Positions 1-9,094 of a stretch of 64,000 nt of DNA are shown here, in pieces; position 1 is the first letter of the stretch; each line of letters begins with the position of its first letter. This DNA is from Zavarzinia aquatilis (lineage in GTDB: Bacteria > Pseudomonadota > Alphaproteobacteria > Zavarziniales > Zavarziniaceae): contig NZ_QGLE01000001.1 of assembly GCF_003173035.1 (NCBI RefSeq), positions 248,001 to 312,000 on the forward strand, given 5' to 3'. Under the pieces are notes generated by a model, which saw nothing but the letters and a program-made list of their open reading frames with translations, did not search any database and was not told the DNA's origin. The position numbers and the translations under genes were made by a program.

Positions 1-1
1 C

Positions 2-574
2 TTCGCCACCGGCATGAGCCGGGACCGCGCCGCCATCGCGGTTACCCGGGGTCTGCTGAATACCCTGAACCGCGAGGAGTTGCAGGCCGTGGTCGGCCAC
101 GAGATGGGCCATGTGCTCAATCTCGACGTTCGCTATGGCACCGCGGTCGGTGTCTTCGTCGGGCTGATTGCCCTGCTCGCTGATGGCATCCTGCGCCTTG
201 GCCGCTTCGGCCGCATGGGGCGGGGGCGGGGCAACGACAAGGGCGGCGGTCTTCAGCTCGTGCTGCTGATCCTGTTGATCGTGGCCGCGATTCTCGCGCC
301 GCTGGCGGCGAAACTGGTGCAGATGGCGATTTCCCGTCAGCGGGAATATCTGGCCGACGCGACCAGCGCGCGGCTGACCCGCAATCCGCTGGCGCTGATT
401 TCGGCGCTGGAGAAGCTGGGCGCGTCAGGCGTGCCTTTCGCCCAGGCGAACCGGGCGGTGCAGCACCTGTTCATCGTCAACCCGTTCCGGGACTTTTCCG
501 CGAAGGCGAGCGCCCTGATGTCGACCCATCCGGCGCTGGCCGAGCGGATCGCCCGCTTGCGCAACCTCGGCTGA
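2..574 (+). CDS. M48 family zinc metalloprotease, 5' end outside the window
   Basis: The reading frame is open from the first bases (FATG precedes the first visible Met at 14), so the gene starts upstream of the window. The visible part carries the zinc-protease motif HEMGH about 29 residues after that Met. Two hydrophobic segments follow (about 41-61 and 79-100), then the downstream glutamate ligand context REYLAD. This order is typical of HtpX-like integral membrane M48 peptidases, with the active site facing the cytoplasm. HtpX-type enzymes degrade misfolded membrane proteins; that role is inferred from the family. The C-terminal THPALAERIARL segment is also typical of the family. Its exact subtype cannot be settled without the N-terminus. 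Confidence 0.88.
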   Translation, partial: FATGMSRDRAAIAVTRGLLNTLNREELQAVVGHEMGHVLNLDVRYGTAVGVFVGLIALLADGILRLGRFGRMGRGRGNDKGGGLQLVLLILLIVAAILAPLAAKLVQMAISRQREYLADATSARLTRNPLALISALEKLGASGVPFAQANRAVQHLFIVNPFRDFSAKASALMSTHPALAERIARLRNLG

Positions 575-583
575 AGGCGCGAC

Positions 584-1270
584 TCAGCGCAGGTGGGCGG
601 CGAGGAAGTCGAGGGTGCGTTCCCGCGCCAGCTTGGCCGAATCTTCGTCGTAATTCGCCCGGCGATCCGAATTGAAGCCGTGGTCGGCGTCATAGACGTG
701 AATCGCCACCTCCGGGTGCTTCTCGGCCAGGGCTTCGATCTTGTCCTCGGGGATCGTCTGATCCCTCGAGCCGAAATGCAGCATGGTCGGGCATTTGGGC
801 GCGGCATTCATGAAATTGAGGATGGCCGTGCCGTAATAGCCGACGGCGCAGCCGAGGTTCGCCACCCGTGCTGCCGCCAGCCAGGCCACGGCGCCGCCGT
901 AGCAATAGCCGACGATGCCGACCGGCAATTTCGCCTCGCCCTGACGCAGATGGGTGACGCAGGCGCCGACATCCAGCATCGGCCCTTCCCAACCCACCTG
1001 TTCGCGCAAGGCGCGGCCCCTGGCGACACCGTCGGTGTCATAGGGCAGGTCGACAGCCGGTTGCGCCCGGTCGTAGAGCTGGGGCGCGAGAACCTCGTAA
1101 CCCTCGGCGGCGAAACCATCGGCGACCGCCCGGATATGGCCGTTCACGCCAAAGATTTCCATGGCGATGACGAGGCCGGCGCGCGGGTCTTCATCGCCCT
1201 CGGGCTTGACGTGATAGGCCTGGAACCTGTGACCGTCGCTCGCGACGAGCTCGATCCATTCACCGCTCAT
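584..1270 (-). CDS. Dienelactone hydrolase family protein
   Basis: A 228-residue alpha/beta hydrolase. It has the GYCYGG nucleophile elbow with Cys in place of Ser, an Asp in the SRDQTIP segment and a His in the DHGF segment, which is the Cys-Asp-His triad of dienelactone hydrolases. Family members open enol-lactones in aromatic degradation, but many are general esterases, so the substrate is unknown. I chose the ATG at 1270, preceded by a GGGGGA stretch, because it overlaps the stop of the upstream MaoC gene as ATGA. Residues before it in the longer frame are shadow sequence. It is the last gene of the maoC-maoC-hydrolase chain. Confidence 0.88.
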   Translation of the reverse strand: MSGEWIELVASDGHRFQAYHVKPEGDEDPRAGLVIAMEIFGVNGHIRAVADGFAAEGYEVLAPQLYDRAQPAVDLPYDTDGVARGRALREQVGWEGPMLDVGACVTHLRQGEAKLPVGIVGYCYGGAVAWLAAARVANLGCAVGYYGTAILNFMNAAPKCPTMLHFGSRDQTIPEDKIEALAEKHPEVAIHVYDADHGFNSDRRANYDEDSAKLARERTLDFLAAHLR

Positions 1271-1737
1271 GGCGTCCCCCGCCGCTTGAAGAAAACCTTG
1301 CCGGTCACGCTGCACACCAGACGGCCGGCGCTGTCGACCGCGGTGAACTGCTGGGTGATCAGGCCCTGGCCCGGTTTGCTCGCCGACGGCGTGACCGAAA
1401 TCGTCTCGATGAAGACATCGAACACATCGCCGGGCCGCGCCGGGCGCAGCCAGCGCAGATCCTCGAACCCGGGCGAGGCGATGAAACCGGCGCCGCCGGC
1501 CGCGACCGCCCGGCCCGAGACCAGCTTCATGATCTTCGACATCGTGTGCCAGCCCGACGCGATCAGCCCACCATAGGGCGATTGCTTCGCCGCCACGGGA
1601 TCGACATGGAAGCTCTGCGGATCGAAGGCCCTGGCGAAGGCGATGATCTCTTCTTCTGTGAAAGAGATGGTGCCGGCGTGTTCGCGTGTGCCGGCGACGT
1701 AATCTTCGAGCCAGTCGCGCCGTGTCATCTCGCTCAT
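1267..1737 (-). CDS. MaoC-like (R)-specific enoyl-CoA hydratase/dehydratase, copy 1
   Basis: A 156-residue single hot-dog domain with the R-hydratase signature FDPQSFHVDP (catalytic Asp and His), followed by a GGLIASGWHT segment. The family adds water to trans-2-enoyl-CoA or removes it. The ATG at 1737 overlaps the stop of the second MaoC gene by four bases (ATGA), and its own stop overlaps the next start the same way, so the three genes are translationally coupled. It is clearly paralogous to its neighbour (shared FDPQ..HVDP and GGLIASG..). The pair may form a heterodimer or split two substrates; that is inference. Confidence 0.88.
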   Translation of the reverse strand: MSEMTRRDWLEDYVAGTREHAGTISFTEEEIIAFARAFDPQSFHVDPVAAKQSPYGGLIASGWHTMSKIMKLVSGRAVAAGGAGFIASPGFEDLRWLRPARPGDVFDVFIETISVTPSASKPGQGLITQQFTAVDSAGRLVCSVTGKVFFKRRGTP

Positions 1738-2195
1738 GCCGGCACTCCTTCGCGGCAGCCCATCATGACCTTGCTGGTCATGAGCAGCACGACCTCGTCC
1801 TGCTGGTTCATCAGCTCGTGGCGGGCGGTGACGATGCCCATTTCCGGGCGCGAGGCGGAACGCCGCCGGTCGAGCACGGTGACGCGGACGCGCAGCACGT
1901 CGCCCGGCCGCACCGGCGCGAGATAGCGCACCTCGTCCACCCCGGGCGAGCCGCGCGAGGCCGAGCGCAGCATGTAGCCGTCGCACATCAGGCGCATCAT
2001 CATCGAACAGGAATGGAGCCCCGAGGCGATCAGGCCGCCAAAGGCCGATTCGGCCGCGGCGACCGGGTCGACATGGATCGGCTGGGGATCGAATTCGCGG
2101 CCAAAGGCGATGATTTCCGCCGCGGTGACCAGCTTTTCGCCGTAAACCGTGCTGGACCCGACTTCGAAATCCTCGAAGTAGAGGAAATCCACCAT
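1734..2195 (-). CDS. MaoC-like (R)-specific enoyl-CoA hydratase/dehydratase, copy 2
   Basis: A 153-residue hot-dog protein starting MVDFLYFEDF, with the hydratase motif FDPQPIHVDP and the conserved GGLIASGLHS segment. The longer open frame upstream of 2195 is antisense shadow and is rejected because the MaoC homology begins exactly at this Met. It is first of the three-gene overlapping chain with the second MaoC and the dienelactone hydrolase, and it lies 85 bases downstream of ychF on the same strand. Acyl-CoA hydration is the family role and the substrate is unknown. Confidence 0.88.
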   Translation of the reverse strand: MVDFLYFEDFEVGSSTVYGEKLVTAAEIIAFGREFDPQPIHVDPVAAAESAFGGLIASGLHSCSMMMRLMCDGYMLRSASRGSPGVDEVRYLAPVRPGDVLRVRVTVLDRRRSASRPEMGIVTARHELMNQQDEVVLLMTSKVMMGCREGVPA

Positions 2196-2280
2196 GACCT
2201 TACCCCGCCTGACCCTCGGGCGGGACTTTAGTCGGCGGTGCGGGCGGGTGCAATGGCCGTGCCCCGCCCGCGACCCCGCG

Positions 2281-3381
2281 TCAGGCGTTGAAGCGGAAAT
2301 GCAGGATGTCGCCATCGGCGACGGTGTAATCCTTGCCTTCCAGGCGCAGGCGGCCGGCATCCTTGCAGCCGGCCTCGCCATTGAACTTCACGAAGTCGTC
2401 ATAGGCCATGGTCTCGGCGCGGATGAAGCCGCGCTCGAAATCGGAATGGATGACACCGGCGGCGCCGGGCGCCTTGGTGCCCTTCACGATGGTCCAGGCC
2501 CGGGCTTCCTTCGGCCCCACCGTGAAATAGGTGATGAGGCCGAGCAGGGCATAGCCCGCGCGGATGAGACGCGACAGGCCCGTCTCCTCGAGGCCGAGAT
2601 CGGCGAGGAAGGCGCTGCGCTCTTCCGCGTCGAGCTGGGCGACCTCCGCTTCGATGGCGGCCGAAATCACCACATGGGCGGAGCCTTCCGCCTTGGCCCG
2701 TTCGGCCACCTTGGCCGTGAAGGCGTTGCCGGTCGCGGCCGAGGCTTCCTCGACGTTGCAGACATAGAGCACGGGCTTGGCCGTGATCAGGTCGAGGGTC
2801 TGGAAGATCGCCCTTTCGTCGGCCGAAACCTCGACCGCGCGGGCAGGCTTGCCCTCCCGCAGGACGAGGAGGGCGCGTTCCATCAGGGCGAGACGGACCT
2901 TGGTCTCTTCGTCGGCGCCGCCCTTCGACTTTTTCTGCAGGGCGGGCACGCGCTTCTCGAGGCTTTCGAGGTCGGCCAGCATCAGCTCGGTCTCGATGAT
3001 CTCGGCGTCGGCCAGGGGATCGACCCGGCCCTCGACATGGGTGATGTCGCCATCTTCGAAGCAGCGCAGGACATGGCAGACCGCGTCCACCTCGCGGATA
3101 TGCGACAGGAACTGGTTGCCGAGGCCTTCACCCTTGGAAGCGCCGCGCACCAGGCCGGCGATGTCGACGAAGGTGATCTGGGTCGGGATGATCTGGGCCG
3201 AGCCGCCGATCTTGGCGATCGTGTCGAGGCGCGGGTCCGGCACCGGCACGAGGCCGACGTTCGGTTCGATGGTGCAGAAGGGGTAATTGGCCGCGGCGGC
3301 GGCCGCGGTCTCGGTCAGGGCGTTGAACAGGGTCGACTTGCCGACGTTGGGAAGGCCGACGATGCCGCACTTGAAACCCAT
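2281..3381 (-). CDS. ychF: Redox-regulated ATPase YchF (Obg-type)
   Basis: 366 residues, the usual YchF length. The P-loop GLPNVGKS lies at about 9-16 and the Walker B region DIAGLVRGA follows. In place of the GTPase NKxD motif there is NVEE, the change that makes YchF prefer ATP. The C-terminus ends with the TGS-like segment (DYTVADGDILHFRFNA). YchF binds ribosomes and takes part in stress and translation control. The ATG at 3381 lies one base after the pth stop, and pth-ychF is a very common operon. Confidence 0.97.
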   Translation of the reverse strand: MGFKCGIVGLPNVGKSTLFNALTETAAAAAANYPFCTIEPNVGLVPVPDPRLDTIAKIGGSAQIIPTQITFVDIAGLVRGASKGEGLGNQFLSHIREVDAVCHVLRCFEDGDITHVEGRVDPLADAEIIETELMLADLESLEKRVPALQKKSKGGADEETKVRLALMERALLVLREGKPARAVEVSADERAIFQTLDLITAKPVLYVCNVEEASAATGNAFTAKVAERAKAEGSAHVVISAAIEAEVAQLDAEERSAFLADLGLEETGLSRLIRAGYALLGLITYFTVGPKEARAWTIVKGTKAPGAAGVIHSDFERGFIRAETMAYDDFVKFNGEAGCKDAGRLRLEGKDYTVADGDILHFRFNA

Positions 3382-3382
3382 G

Positions 3383-4006
3383 TCACTCTCCTGATGGTTT
3401 GGCCGGCGGTTGTTTGGCCGGCTTCGGCGGCGCCGTCAACAGCGCAACCTTGGTCTGGAAGCCCGCGTCGTCGCCCGCGACCAGCAGGGGCAGCGCGTCG
3501 GCGACGGCGTCGAGCAGGGGATCGAGCCAGCTCTGTTCAACCTTGGCGAAATCGCCGAGAACGTGGCGCGTCACCAGGGCCTTGTCGCCCGGATGACCGA
3601 TGCCGAGGCGGACCCGGCGATAGGCGGGGTCGAGATGGGCGTCGATGGAACGCAGGCCGTTATGGCCGGCATGACCGCCGCCGGTCTTCACCTTGATCCG
3701 GCCGGGGGCGACGTCCAGCTCGTCATGGAAGACGATCAGATCCTTGCTGCCCAGCTTGTAGAAACGCAGGGCCTCGCCGACCGAGCGGCCGCTCTCGTTC
3801 ATGAAGGTCTGCGGCTTCAGCAGCAGCACCTTGTCGCCGCCGGGGCCCAGTTTGCCTTCGGACAATTCGCCCTGAAAGGCCCGCTTCCACGGCGAGAAGC
3901 GGTTGCGGTACTGGATGCGATCCAGCGCCATGAAACCGATGTTGTGGCGATTGCCGGCATAAGGGCTGCCGGGATTGCCGAGACCGACGAGAACGATCAT
4001 CGGCAT
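3383..4006 (-). CDS. pth: Peptidyl-tRNA hydrolase
   Basis: It releases tRNA from stalled peptidyl-tRNA in the cytoplasm. Visible marks are VGLGNPG at the N-terminus, the catalytic His in [23 protein letters not shown] and [12 protein letters not shown]. The protein is about 207 residues, with a Pro/Lys-rich tail ([15 protein letters not shown]) beyond the catalytic core. Two in-frame ATGs compete (4006 and 4000). A GGGGAG box lies four bases before the first and ten before the second, so either could be used. It sits between rplY and ychF, the classical ribosome-associated cluster. Confidence 0.96.
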   Translation of the reverse strand: MPMIVLVGLGNPGSPYAGNRHNIGFMALDRIQYRNRFSPWKRAFQGELSEGKLGPGGDKVLLLKPQTFMNESGRSVGEALRFYKLGSKDLIVFHDELDVAPGRIKVKTGGGHAGHNGLRSIDAHLDPAYRRVRLGIGHPGDKALVTRHVLGDFAKVEQSWLDPLLDAVADALPLLVAGDDAGFQTKVALLTAPPKPAKQPPAKPSGE

Positions 4007-4043
4007 CTGTCTCCCCAGAATCCGCGCCCCGGAAGAGGGGGGC

Positions 4044-4071
4044 AACCCGCCGGCCCGAAGACCGGCGGGTT
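4044..4071 (-). terminator. Perfect hairpin between rplY and pth
   Basis: A perfect 10-base inverted repeat (AACCCGCCGG / CCGGCGGGTT) with an 8-base loop sits between the rplY stop and the pth start. On the minus strand only two T residues follow, so it may be an attenuator or mRNA-stabilising hairpin and not a full terminator. Confidence 0.55.
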
Positions 4072-4081
4072 ACGCGACTGA

Positions 4082-4705
4082 TTACTTCTTGCCCTTCTTG
4101 GCGGGCGCGGCCTCGGCTGCGGCCGGGGCTTCCGGGCCACCGGTCGGCGGGGCGATGGTGACGACCGTGAAATCGCGGTAGGCGATGGTCGGCTTCACGC
4201 CTTCCGGCAGGGTGACCTTGCTGATGTGCACCGAGTCGCCGATCTCGAGACCGGCGAGCGACACGGTCAGCTGCTCCGGCACCGCGTCGGCGGGGGCCTT
4301 CAGCTCGACGACGTGACGGACGATGTTCAGCACGCCGCCCTTCTTGATGCCCGGGCTGGCGACCTGGTCGACGCAGACCACCGGCACTTCGACCGTGATC
4401 AGGCCGTCCTTGGCGATCCGCATGAAGTCGACATGCAGGGCGCGGTCGGTGACGGGGTGGAACTGCACGTCGCGCGGCAGCACGCGCTCGACGCGGCCGC
4501 CGATGGTCAGGTCGAACACCGTCGACAGGAACTTGCCGGTGGCGAGTTCGCGGTCCAGGAACTTCTCTTCGACCGAAACGACTTCGGCGGCTTCCTTGTT
4601 GCCGTAGATCACGGCAGGGACTCGACCGGCACGACGAGCGGCCCGGGCGGACCCCTTACCAGCCCGGTCGCGCGCCTCGACGGCGAGAGTAGCGATCTTG
4701 CGCAT
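4082..4705 (-). CDS. rplY: 50S ribosomal protein L25/general stress protein Ctc
   Basis: 207 residues starting MRKIATLAVEARD. The N-terminal part is the 5S-rRNA-binding L25 domain (GKGSARAARRAGRVPAVIYG, FHPVTDRALHVDFMR). The C-terminal part is the beta domain of long Ctc forms (GGVLNIVRHVVELKAP, GLEIGDSVHISKVTLPEGV), ending in an Ala/Pro-rich KKGKK tail. The open frame runs on far upstream, but homology begins at the ATG at 4705, preceded by GGAGATACAG. It is the first gene of rplY-pth-ychF. Confidence 0.96.
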   Translation of the reverse strand: MRKIATLAVEARDRAGKGSARAARRAGRVPAVIYGNKEAAEVVSVEEKFLDRELATGKFLSTVFDLTIGGRVERVLPRDVQFHPVTDRALHVDFMRIAKDGLITVEVPVVCVDQVASPGIKKGGVLNIVRHVVELKAPADAVPEQLTVSLAGLEIGDSVHISKVTLPEGVKPTIAYRDFTVVTIAPPTGGPEAPAAAEAAPAKKGKK

Positions 4706-4806
4706 CTGTATCTCCAATAGTAAACGCCCGCCTCCAGGGGTGCGGGCGCCGATGAACGCGGGTTGATAGCGCAAAAGTCCGGCCGGCGCAATTTGAAACG
4801 CCGGTT

Positions 4807-5991
4807 TCAGCCCTCCCTCGCGCGTGCGGCGAGGCGGAACGACACTTGCGCCACCACCCCCGCGACGCTGAGCACGATCGTCGCCGCCAACACGGGGCTG
4901 GATCCCACCCCGGCGAGGGCGGAACACAGCGCGCCGACCGCCATCTGCACGAAGCCATAGAGGCCGGAAGCCGAGGCGACGGCGCGCGGATCGACCGAAA
5001 CCGCCTGCGTCATGGCGGCGGGGGAGGCGACACCCATGCCGAAGGTGAAGCAGAACATGAGCCCGACCAGCGCCGGCACGGTGACGGCCCCGGCCAGAAC
5101 CATGCCGAGCGCGGCGACGGCGGCAAGAAGGCTGAGACCGTTGCCGTAGGCCAGCATCCGCCGGGGTGCGATGCGGGTGGCGAGAAAGCTGGCCAGGATG
5201 CTGCCGGTCCAGATACCGAAGATCAGCAGGGCGAGGTAGATGCCGACCTCGACATCGGGGCGGCCCAGCTCGTGGACATAAATATAGGGCGCGGCCGCGA
5301 CATAGGCATACATCGAGGTGGTGGCGCAGGCCCCGCCGAGGGCATAGCCGAGGAAGGCCGGCGAGCGCAAAAGGCCGAGGTAGTTGCGCAGCACCTGCGC
5401 CGCGTCGCCCGCGGCGGCGCGTGGCGGCTCGGGCAGCAGGCGCCAGCTCAGCACGAGATTGGTGAGTCCGAGGCCGCACAGCGACCACAGGACGGCGCGC
5501 CAGCCGACCGCCTCGGACAGAAGGCCGCCGACGAGAGGCGCGACACCGGGGCCGATCACCACCATCAGGTTCATCAGGGCCATGCGCCTTGCGGCATCGC
5601 TTCCCGTCGACAGGTCGCGCACGATGGCGCGGCCCAGCACGAGCCCGGCACAACCGCCCAGCGCCTGAAACAGCCGCGCCGCGATCAGCGCCTCTGCATC
5701 GGGCGCCAGCGCCGCGCCAAGGCCGGCAAGCGTATAGAGGACGAGCCCCGCCATCAGCACCGGCCGCCGGCCGAGGCGGTCGGCGAGGGGGCCGTAGAAC
5801 AGCTGCCCGAAGGCAAGCCCCAGGATATAGAGGCTGATCGTCAGCTGCATGGTCGAGGGGCTGGCGCCCAGCTCGCCCCCCGCGCGCGGCAGCGCCGGCA
5901 CGAAGATATGCATCGCCAGCGTGCCACTGAAGGTCAGCAGCGCCAGCAGCCAGAGCGGGGTGCCGCGCCGGGGTAGGGTCTGTTCGGCCAT
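4807..5991 (-). CDS. MFS drug-resistance transporter, Bcr/CflA type
   Basis: 394 residues with twelve predicted membrane segments. The N-terminus (MHIFVPALPRAGGELG) and the loop GPLADRLGRRPVLMAG are typical of the Bcr/CflA drug:proton antiporters. The gene starts two bases after the marR stop, so both are read from one promoter. This gives the classical arrangement of a MarR repressor controlling an efflux pump. The substrate is unknown. Confidence 0.9.
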   Translation of the reverse strand: MAEQTLPRRGTPLWLLALLTFSGTLAMHIFVPALPRAGGELGASPSTMQLTISLYILGLAFGQLFYGPLADRLGRRPVLMAGLVLYTLAGLGAALAPDAEALIAARLFQALGGCAGLVLGRAIVRDLSTGSDAARRMALMNLMVVIGPGVAPLVGGLLSEAVGWRAVLWSLCGLGLTNLVLSWRLLPEPPRAAAGDAAQVLRNYLGLLRSPAFLGYALGGACATTSMYAYVAAAPYIYVHELGRPDVEVGIYLALLIFGIWTGSILASFLATRIAPRRMLAYGNGLSLLAAVAALGMVLAGAVTVPALVGLMFCFTFGMGVASPAAMTQAVSVDPRAVASASGLYGFVQMAVGALCSALAGVGSSPVLAATIVLSVAGVVAQVSFRLAARAREG

Positions 5992-5993
5992 GA

Positions 5994-6440
5994 TCAGGAC
6001 TCCGCCTCGCCCTGCAGGGTGGCGCAGATCCGGCGCAGCACGCGGGCCGTCGTCGCGATATCGTCTTCCGACACGCCGGCGAGGGCACCTTCGCGCACGG
6101 TCATCGCCGCCGCTTCGGCTTCATCGGCGATTTTCTGACCGGCGGCGGTCAGGGTGATGGCCTTGGCCCGCCGGTCGCTGTCCTCGCGCCGGTCGATCAG
6201 GCCGCCGGCCTGCAAGGTATCGAGCAGGCGCACCACCGCCGAGCCGTCGAGATTGAGCACGGCGGCGATCTGCTTCTGCCGCATCGGCTCGGGCGTGCGG
6301 GAGAGATGGACGAGGGGCAGCCAGGTCGCCTCGGTCAGGCCGAGGGGGTGCAGCCCCCGGTCGACCGCCCGGCGCCACAGCCGTGCCGTCTGGCCCAGCA
6401 GGGCGCCGAAACCCATGCGGGGATCGGGGGATTGAGGCAT
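5994..6440 (-). CDS. MarR family transcriptional regulator
   Basis: About 148 residues with a MarR winged-helix core: KQIAAVLNLDGSAVVRLLDTLQ is the recognition helix region, followed by the wing IDRREDSDRRAKAITLT. An upstream ATG at 6470 is in frame, but it directly abuts the palindrome at 6471-6483 and has no ribosome binding site. I prefer the ATG at 6440 (MPQSPDPRMGF). It probably represses itself and the adjacent MFS pump until a ligand binds. Confidence 0.88.
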   Translation of the reverse strand: MPQSPDPRMGFGALLGQTARLWRRAVDRGLHPLGLTEATWLPLVHLSRTPEPMRQKQIAAVLNLDGSAVVRLLDTLQAGGLIDRREDSDRRAKAITLTAAGQKIADEAEAAAMTVREGALAGVSEDDIATTARVLRRICATLQGEAES

Positions 6441-6470
6441 GGTTCGCCAGTTCCGAGTGATGGATGACAT

Positions 6471-6483
6471 ATCAATAATTGAT
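6471..6483. promoter_or_regulatory. Putative MarR operator, perfect palindrome
   Basis: The sequence ATCAATAATTGAT is a perfect 6+1+6 inverted repeat in an unusually AT-rich patch directly before marR, in the divergent gap with the MHS transporter. Its size and position fit an autoregulatory MarR box. Binding is inferred. Confidence 0.65.
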
Positions 6484-6608
6484 CTGGCGATAGTCGAGCC
6501 GTGAAGACTGCGCAGGGCACCGATGACGCGGCGGCGGTGGCGCGGGCAGGGCTTTTGTGGGATTGCCTCACCCTTCCCCCATCTGTCCGAATGCCGAGAG
6601 CCGTCATC

Positions 6609-7925
6609 ATGTCAGCATCATCCGAGAGTCCCGCGCGCCGGCTGAGCGGCCGCGACGCCAAGACCCTGGCCCTGGCCTCCCTCGGCGGCGCGCTCGAATT
6701 CTACGACTTCATCATCTATGTCTTCTTCACCGCGGCGATCGGCCATGTCTTCTTTCCGGCCTCGATGCCGGACTGGCTGCTCCAGGTGCAGACCTATGGC
6801 ATTTTCGCCGCCGGCTATCTGGCCCGGCCGCTGGGCGGCATCGTCATGGCGCATTTCGGCGATCTGGTCGGGCGCAAGCGCATGTTCACGCTCTCGGTCT
6901 TCCTGATGGCGGTGCCGACCCTGATCATCGGCCTGATGCCGACCTATGAGACCATCGGTTACGCCGCGCCGCTGCTCCTCGTCGTCATGCGCGCGCTGCA
7001 GGGCGCGGCGATCGGCGGGGAAGCGCCGGGGGCCTGGGTCTTCGTCTCGGAACATGTACCGGCGCGCCACGTCGGCTTTGCCTGCGGCCTGCTCACCGGC
7101 GGCCTGACGGGCGGCATCCTGCTCGGCTCCCTGATGGCGACGGCGATCAACAGCGGCTTCACCCCGGACGAGGTGATCGCCTATGCCTGGCGCATTCCCT
7201 TCATCGTCGGCGGTATCTTCGGTCTCGTCGCCATGTATCTGCGCCGCTGGCTGGAAGAGACGCCGGTGTTCGAGGAAATGCGCCAGCTGAAGGCGACGGC
7301 CGACGAATTGCCGCTGAAGCTCGTGCTGCGCCACCATGGCCGCGCTGTCATCGTCTCCATGCTGGCGACCTGGATGCTGACGGCCGGCATCGTCGTCCTC
7401 ATCCTCCTGACGCCCGGCCTCATGCAGAAGCTGCACGGCATCCCGGCGACCGACACGCTGTTGGCCAATGTCGCCGCGACGCTGACCCTGACCGTTTCGA
7501 CCGTCCTCGTCGGCATTCTGCTCGACCGCTTCGGGCCGCGCATCGTCGCCATGGTCGGCGGCATCCTGCTGATCGTGGCCGCCTACGCGCTCTATATCGG
7601 GCCGGCGCTGGACCCGGCGCTGCTGCTGCCGATCGACGCCTTGGCCGGCTTCTGTGTCGGCGTCATCGGCATCGTGCCCGTCGTCATGGTGCGCGCCTTT
7701 CCGCCCGCGGTGCGTTTCAGCGGCCTGTCCTTCTCCTATAATGTCGCCTATGCGATCTCGGGCGGCCTGACGCCACTCGCCGTCTCGCTGCTCGTCGCCG
7801 TCGATCCGCTGGCCCCGGCGCATTATGTCGCCGCCGTCACGGTGATCGGCGTTGCTGCCGTCGCCTTCGGCACCGGACGAGGTCATGCGACGCGACTGTC
7901 AGGTCTGGGCGCCCCGGCGGAATAG
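6609..7925 (+). CDS. MFS transporter of the metabolite:H+ symporter (MHS) family
   Basis: About 438 residues and twelve membrane segments. The signatures GGALEFYDFIIYVFF, LARPLGGIVMAHFGD.VGRKR and GGEAPGAWVFVSEH are those of ProP/KgtP/ShiA-like symporters that import organic acids or osmolytes. The start is uncertain: ATG at 6609 (MSASSES) is preceded by a GAGAG stretch, and ATG at 6591 is also in frame. It is divergent from marR and could share its operator region. The substrate cannot be read from the sequence. Confidence 0.87.
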   Translation: MSASSESPARRLSGRDAKTLALASLGGALEFYDFIIYVFFTAAIGHVFFPASMPDWLLQVQTYGIFAAGYLARPLGGIVMAHFGDLVGRKRMFTLSVFLMAVPTLIIGLMPTYETIGYAAPLLLVVMRALQGAAIGGEAPGAWVFVSEHVPARHVGFACGLLTGGLTGGILLGSLMATAINSGFTPDEVIAYAWRIPFIVGGIFGLVAMYLRRWLEETPVFEEMRQLKATADELPLKLVLRHHGRAVIVSMLATWMLTAGIVVLILLTPGLMQKLHGIPATDTLLANVAATLTLTVSTVLVGILLDRFGPRIVAMVGGILLIVAAYALYIGPALDPALLLPIDALAGFCVGVIGIVPVVMVRAFPPAVRFSGLSFSYNVAYAISGGLTPLAVSLLVAVDPLAPAHYVAAVTVIGVAAVAFGTGRGHATRLSGLGAPAE

Positions 7926-7937
7926 GCCGGGCGCAAC

Positions 7938-7967
7938 AAAAAAGGGGCCGTCGACGCGGCCCCTTTT
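7938..7967. terminator. Bidirectional Rho-independent terminator
   Basis: Symmetric hairpin AAAAGGGGCC / GGCCCCTTTT with an 8-base loop. It carries A- and T-runs on both sides and lies between the convergent MHS transporter and prs stops, so it can end transcription from both directions. Confidence 0.88.
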
Positions 7968-7989
7968 CATGTGGCTCCTGGCCTCCCGT

Positions 7990-8925
7990 TCAGTCGAACA
8001 GGCTGGAGACCGAGGTTTCGTCGTTGATGCGGCGCATGGCTTCGGCGATCAGGGGGGCGATCGAGACGCGGCGGATGTTGCGGCACAGGCGGACCGCCTC
8101 CGTCGCCTGGATCGAATCCGAGATGACCAGCGATTCGAGCTGCGAGGCCGAGACGCGGGCGACCGCGCCGCCCGACAGCACGCCATGGCTGACATAGGCG
8201 GAGACCGACTTGGCGCCCTTGGCCTTCAGCGCGCCGGCGGCATTGCACAGGGTGCCGGCCGAATCGACGATGTCGTCGACGAGGATGCAGCGGCGGCCGG
8301 AAACGTCGCCGATGATGTTCATCACTTCCGATTCGCCCGCCCGCTCGCGCCGCTTGTCGACGATGGCGAGGTCGGCGTCGATGCGCTTGGCGATCGCCCG
8401 GGCGCGGACCACGCCGCCGACGTCGGGCGAGACGACCATCAACCGCTCGTCCGTGCCGTATTGTTCCTTGATGTCATGGACGAAGGCCGGCGCGGCGAAG
8501 AGATTGTCGGTCGGGATATCGAAGAAGCCCTGAATCTGACCGGCGTGCAGGTCGAGGGTCAGGACCCGGTTGGCCCCGGCGGTGGTGATCAGATTGGCCA
8601 CCAGCTTGGCCGAGATCGGCGTGCGCGGGCCGGGCTTCCGGTCCTGGCGGGCATAGCCGAAATAGGGGATGACGGCGGTGATCCGCTTGGCCGAGGCGCG
8701 GCGCAGCGCGTCGATGCAGACCAGCAACTCCATCAGGTTGTCGTTGGTCGGATAGGAGGTCGACTGGATGACGAAGACGTCCTGGCCACGGACGTTTTCC
8801 TGAATCTCGACGAAAATCTCCTGATCGGAGAAGCGCCGGACGCTGGCCTTGGTCATCGGCAGATTGAGATAGGCGGCGATCGCCTCTGCCAGCGGTCGGT
8901 TGCTGTTGCCGGCCAGCACTTTCAT
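7990..8925 (-). CDS. prs: Ribose-phosphate pyrophosphokinase (PRPP synthetase)
   Basis: 311 residues, the normal class I length. It makes PRPP from ribose 5-phosphate and ATP for nucleotide, His and Trp synthesis. Visible motifs are the ATP-binding flexible loop region GYARQDRK, the [13 protein letters not shown] segment and the PRPP-binding loop [13 protein letters not shown]. The start MKVLAGNSN matches the family. It is transcribed on the same strand as lgt-midA-pgeF, but a gap of about 170 bases separates it from the preceding small ORF. Confidence 0.97.
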   Translation of the reverse strand: MKVLAGNSNRPLAEAIAAYLNLPMTKASVRRFSDQEIFVEIQENVRGQDVFVIQSTSYPTNDNLMELLVCIDALRRASAKRITAVIPYFGYARQDRKPGPRTPISAKLVANLITTAGANRVLTLDLHAGQIQGFFDIPTDNLFAAPAFVHDIKEQYGTDERLMVVSPDVGGVVRARAIAKRIDADLAIVDKRRERAGESEVMNIIGDVSGRRCILVDDIVDSAGTLCNAAGALKAKGAKSVSAYVSHGVLSGGAVARVSASQLESLVISDSIQATEAVRLCRNIRRVSIAPLIAEAMRRINDETSVSSLFD

Positions 8926-9094
8926 GAGCGCACCCGCTTGTTGATCCTGGGGAAGGACGGATTGGGACGCGAGGCCTTCGGCACCGCGAAATGCGCGCGC
9001 TTTTTAACAAGCCGTCACGGGGCTGTAAACGAGGCTGGCCATTTATCGGCGCAACTGTGGACTGCCGGCCACGCAGGGGACCGGCGCCGCGGGT

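Noticed and set aside
2194-3696. A 500-codon plus-strand frame opposite ychF
   Set aside because: The ychF coding sequence is complete and conserved on the other strand; the plus frame has no recognisable motif.
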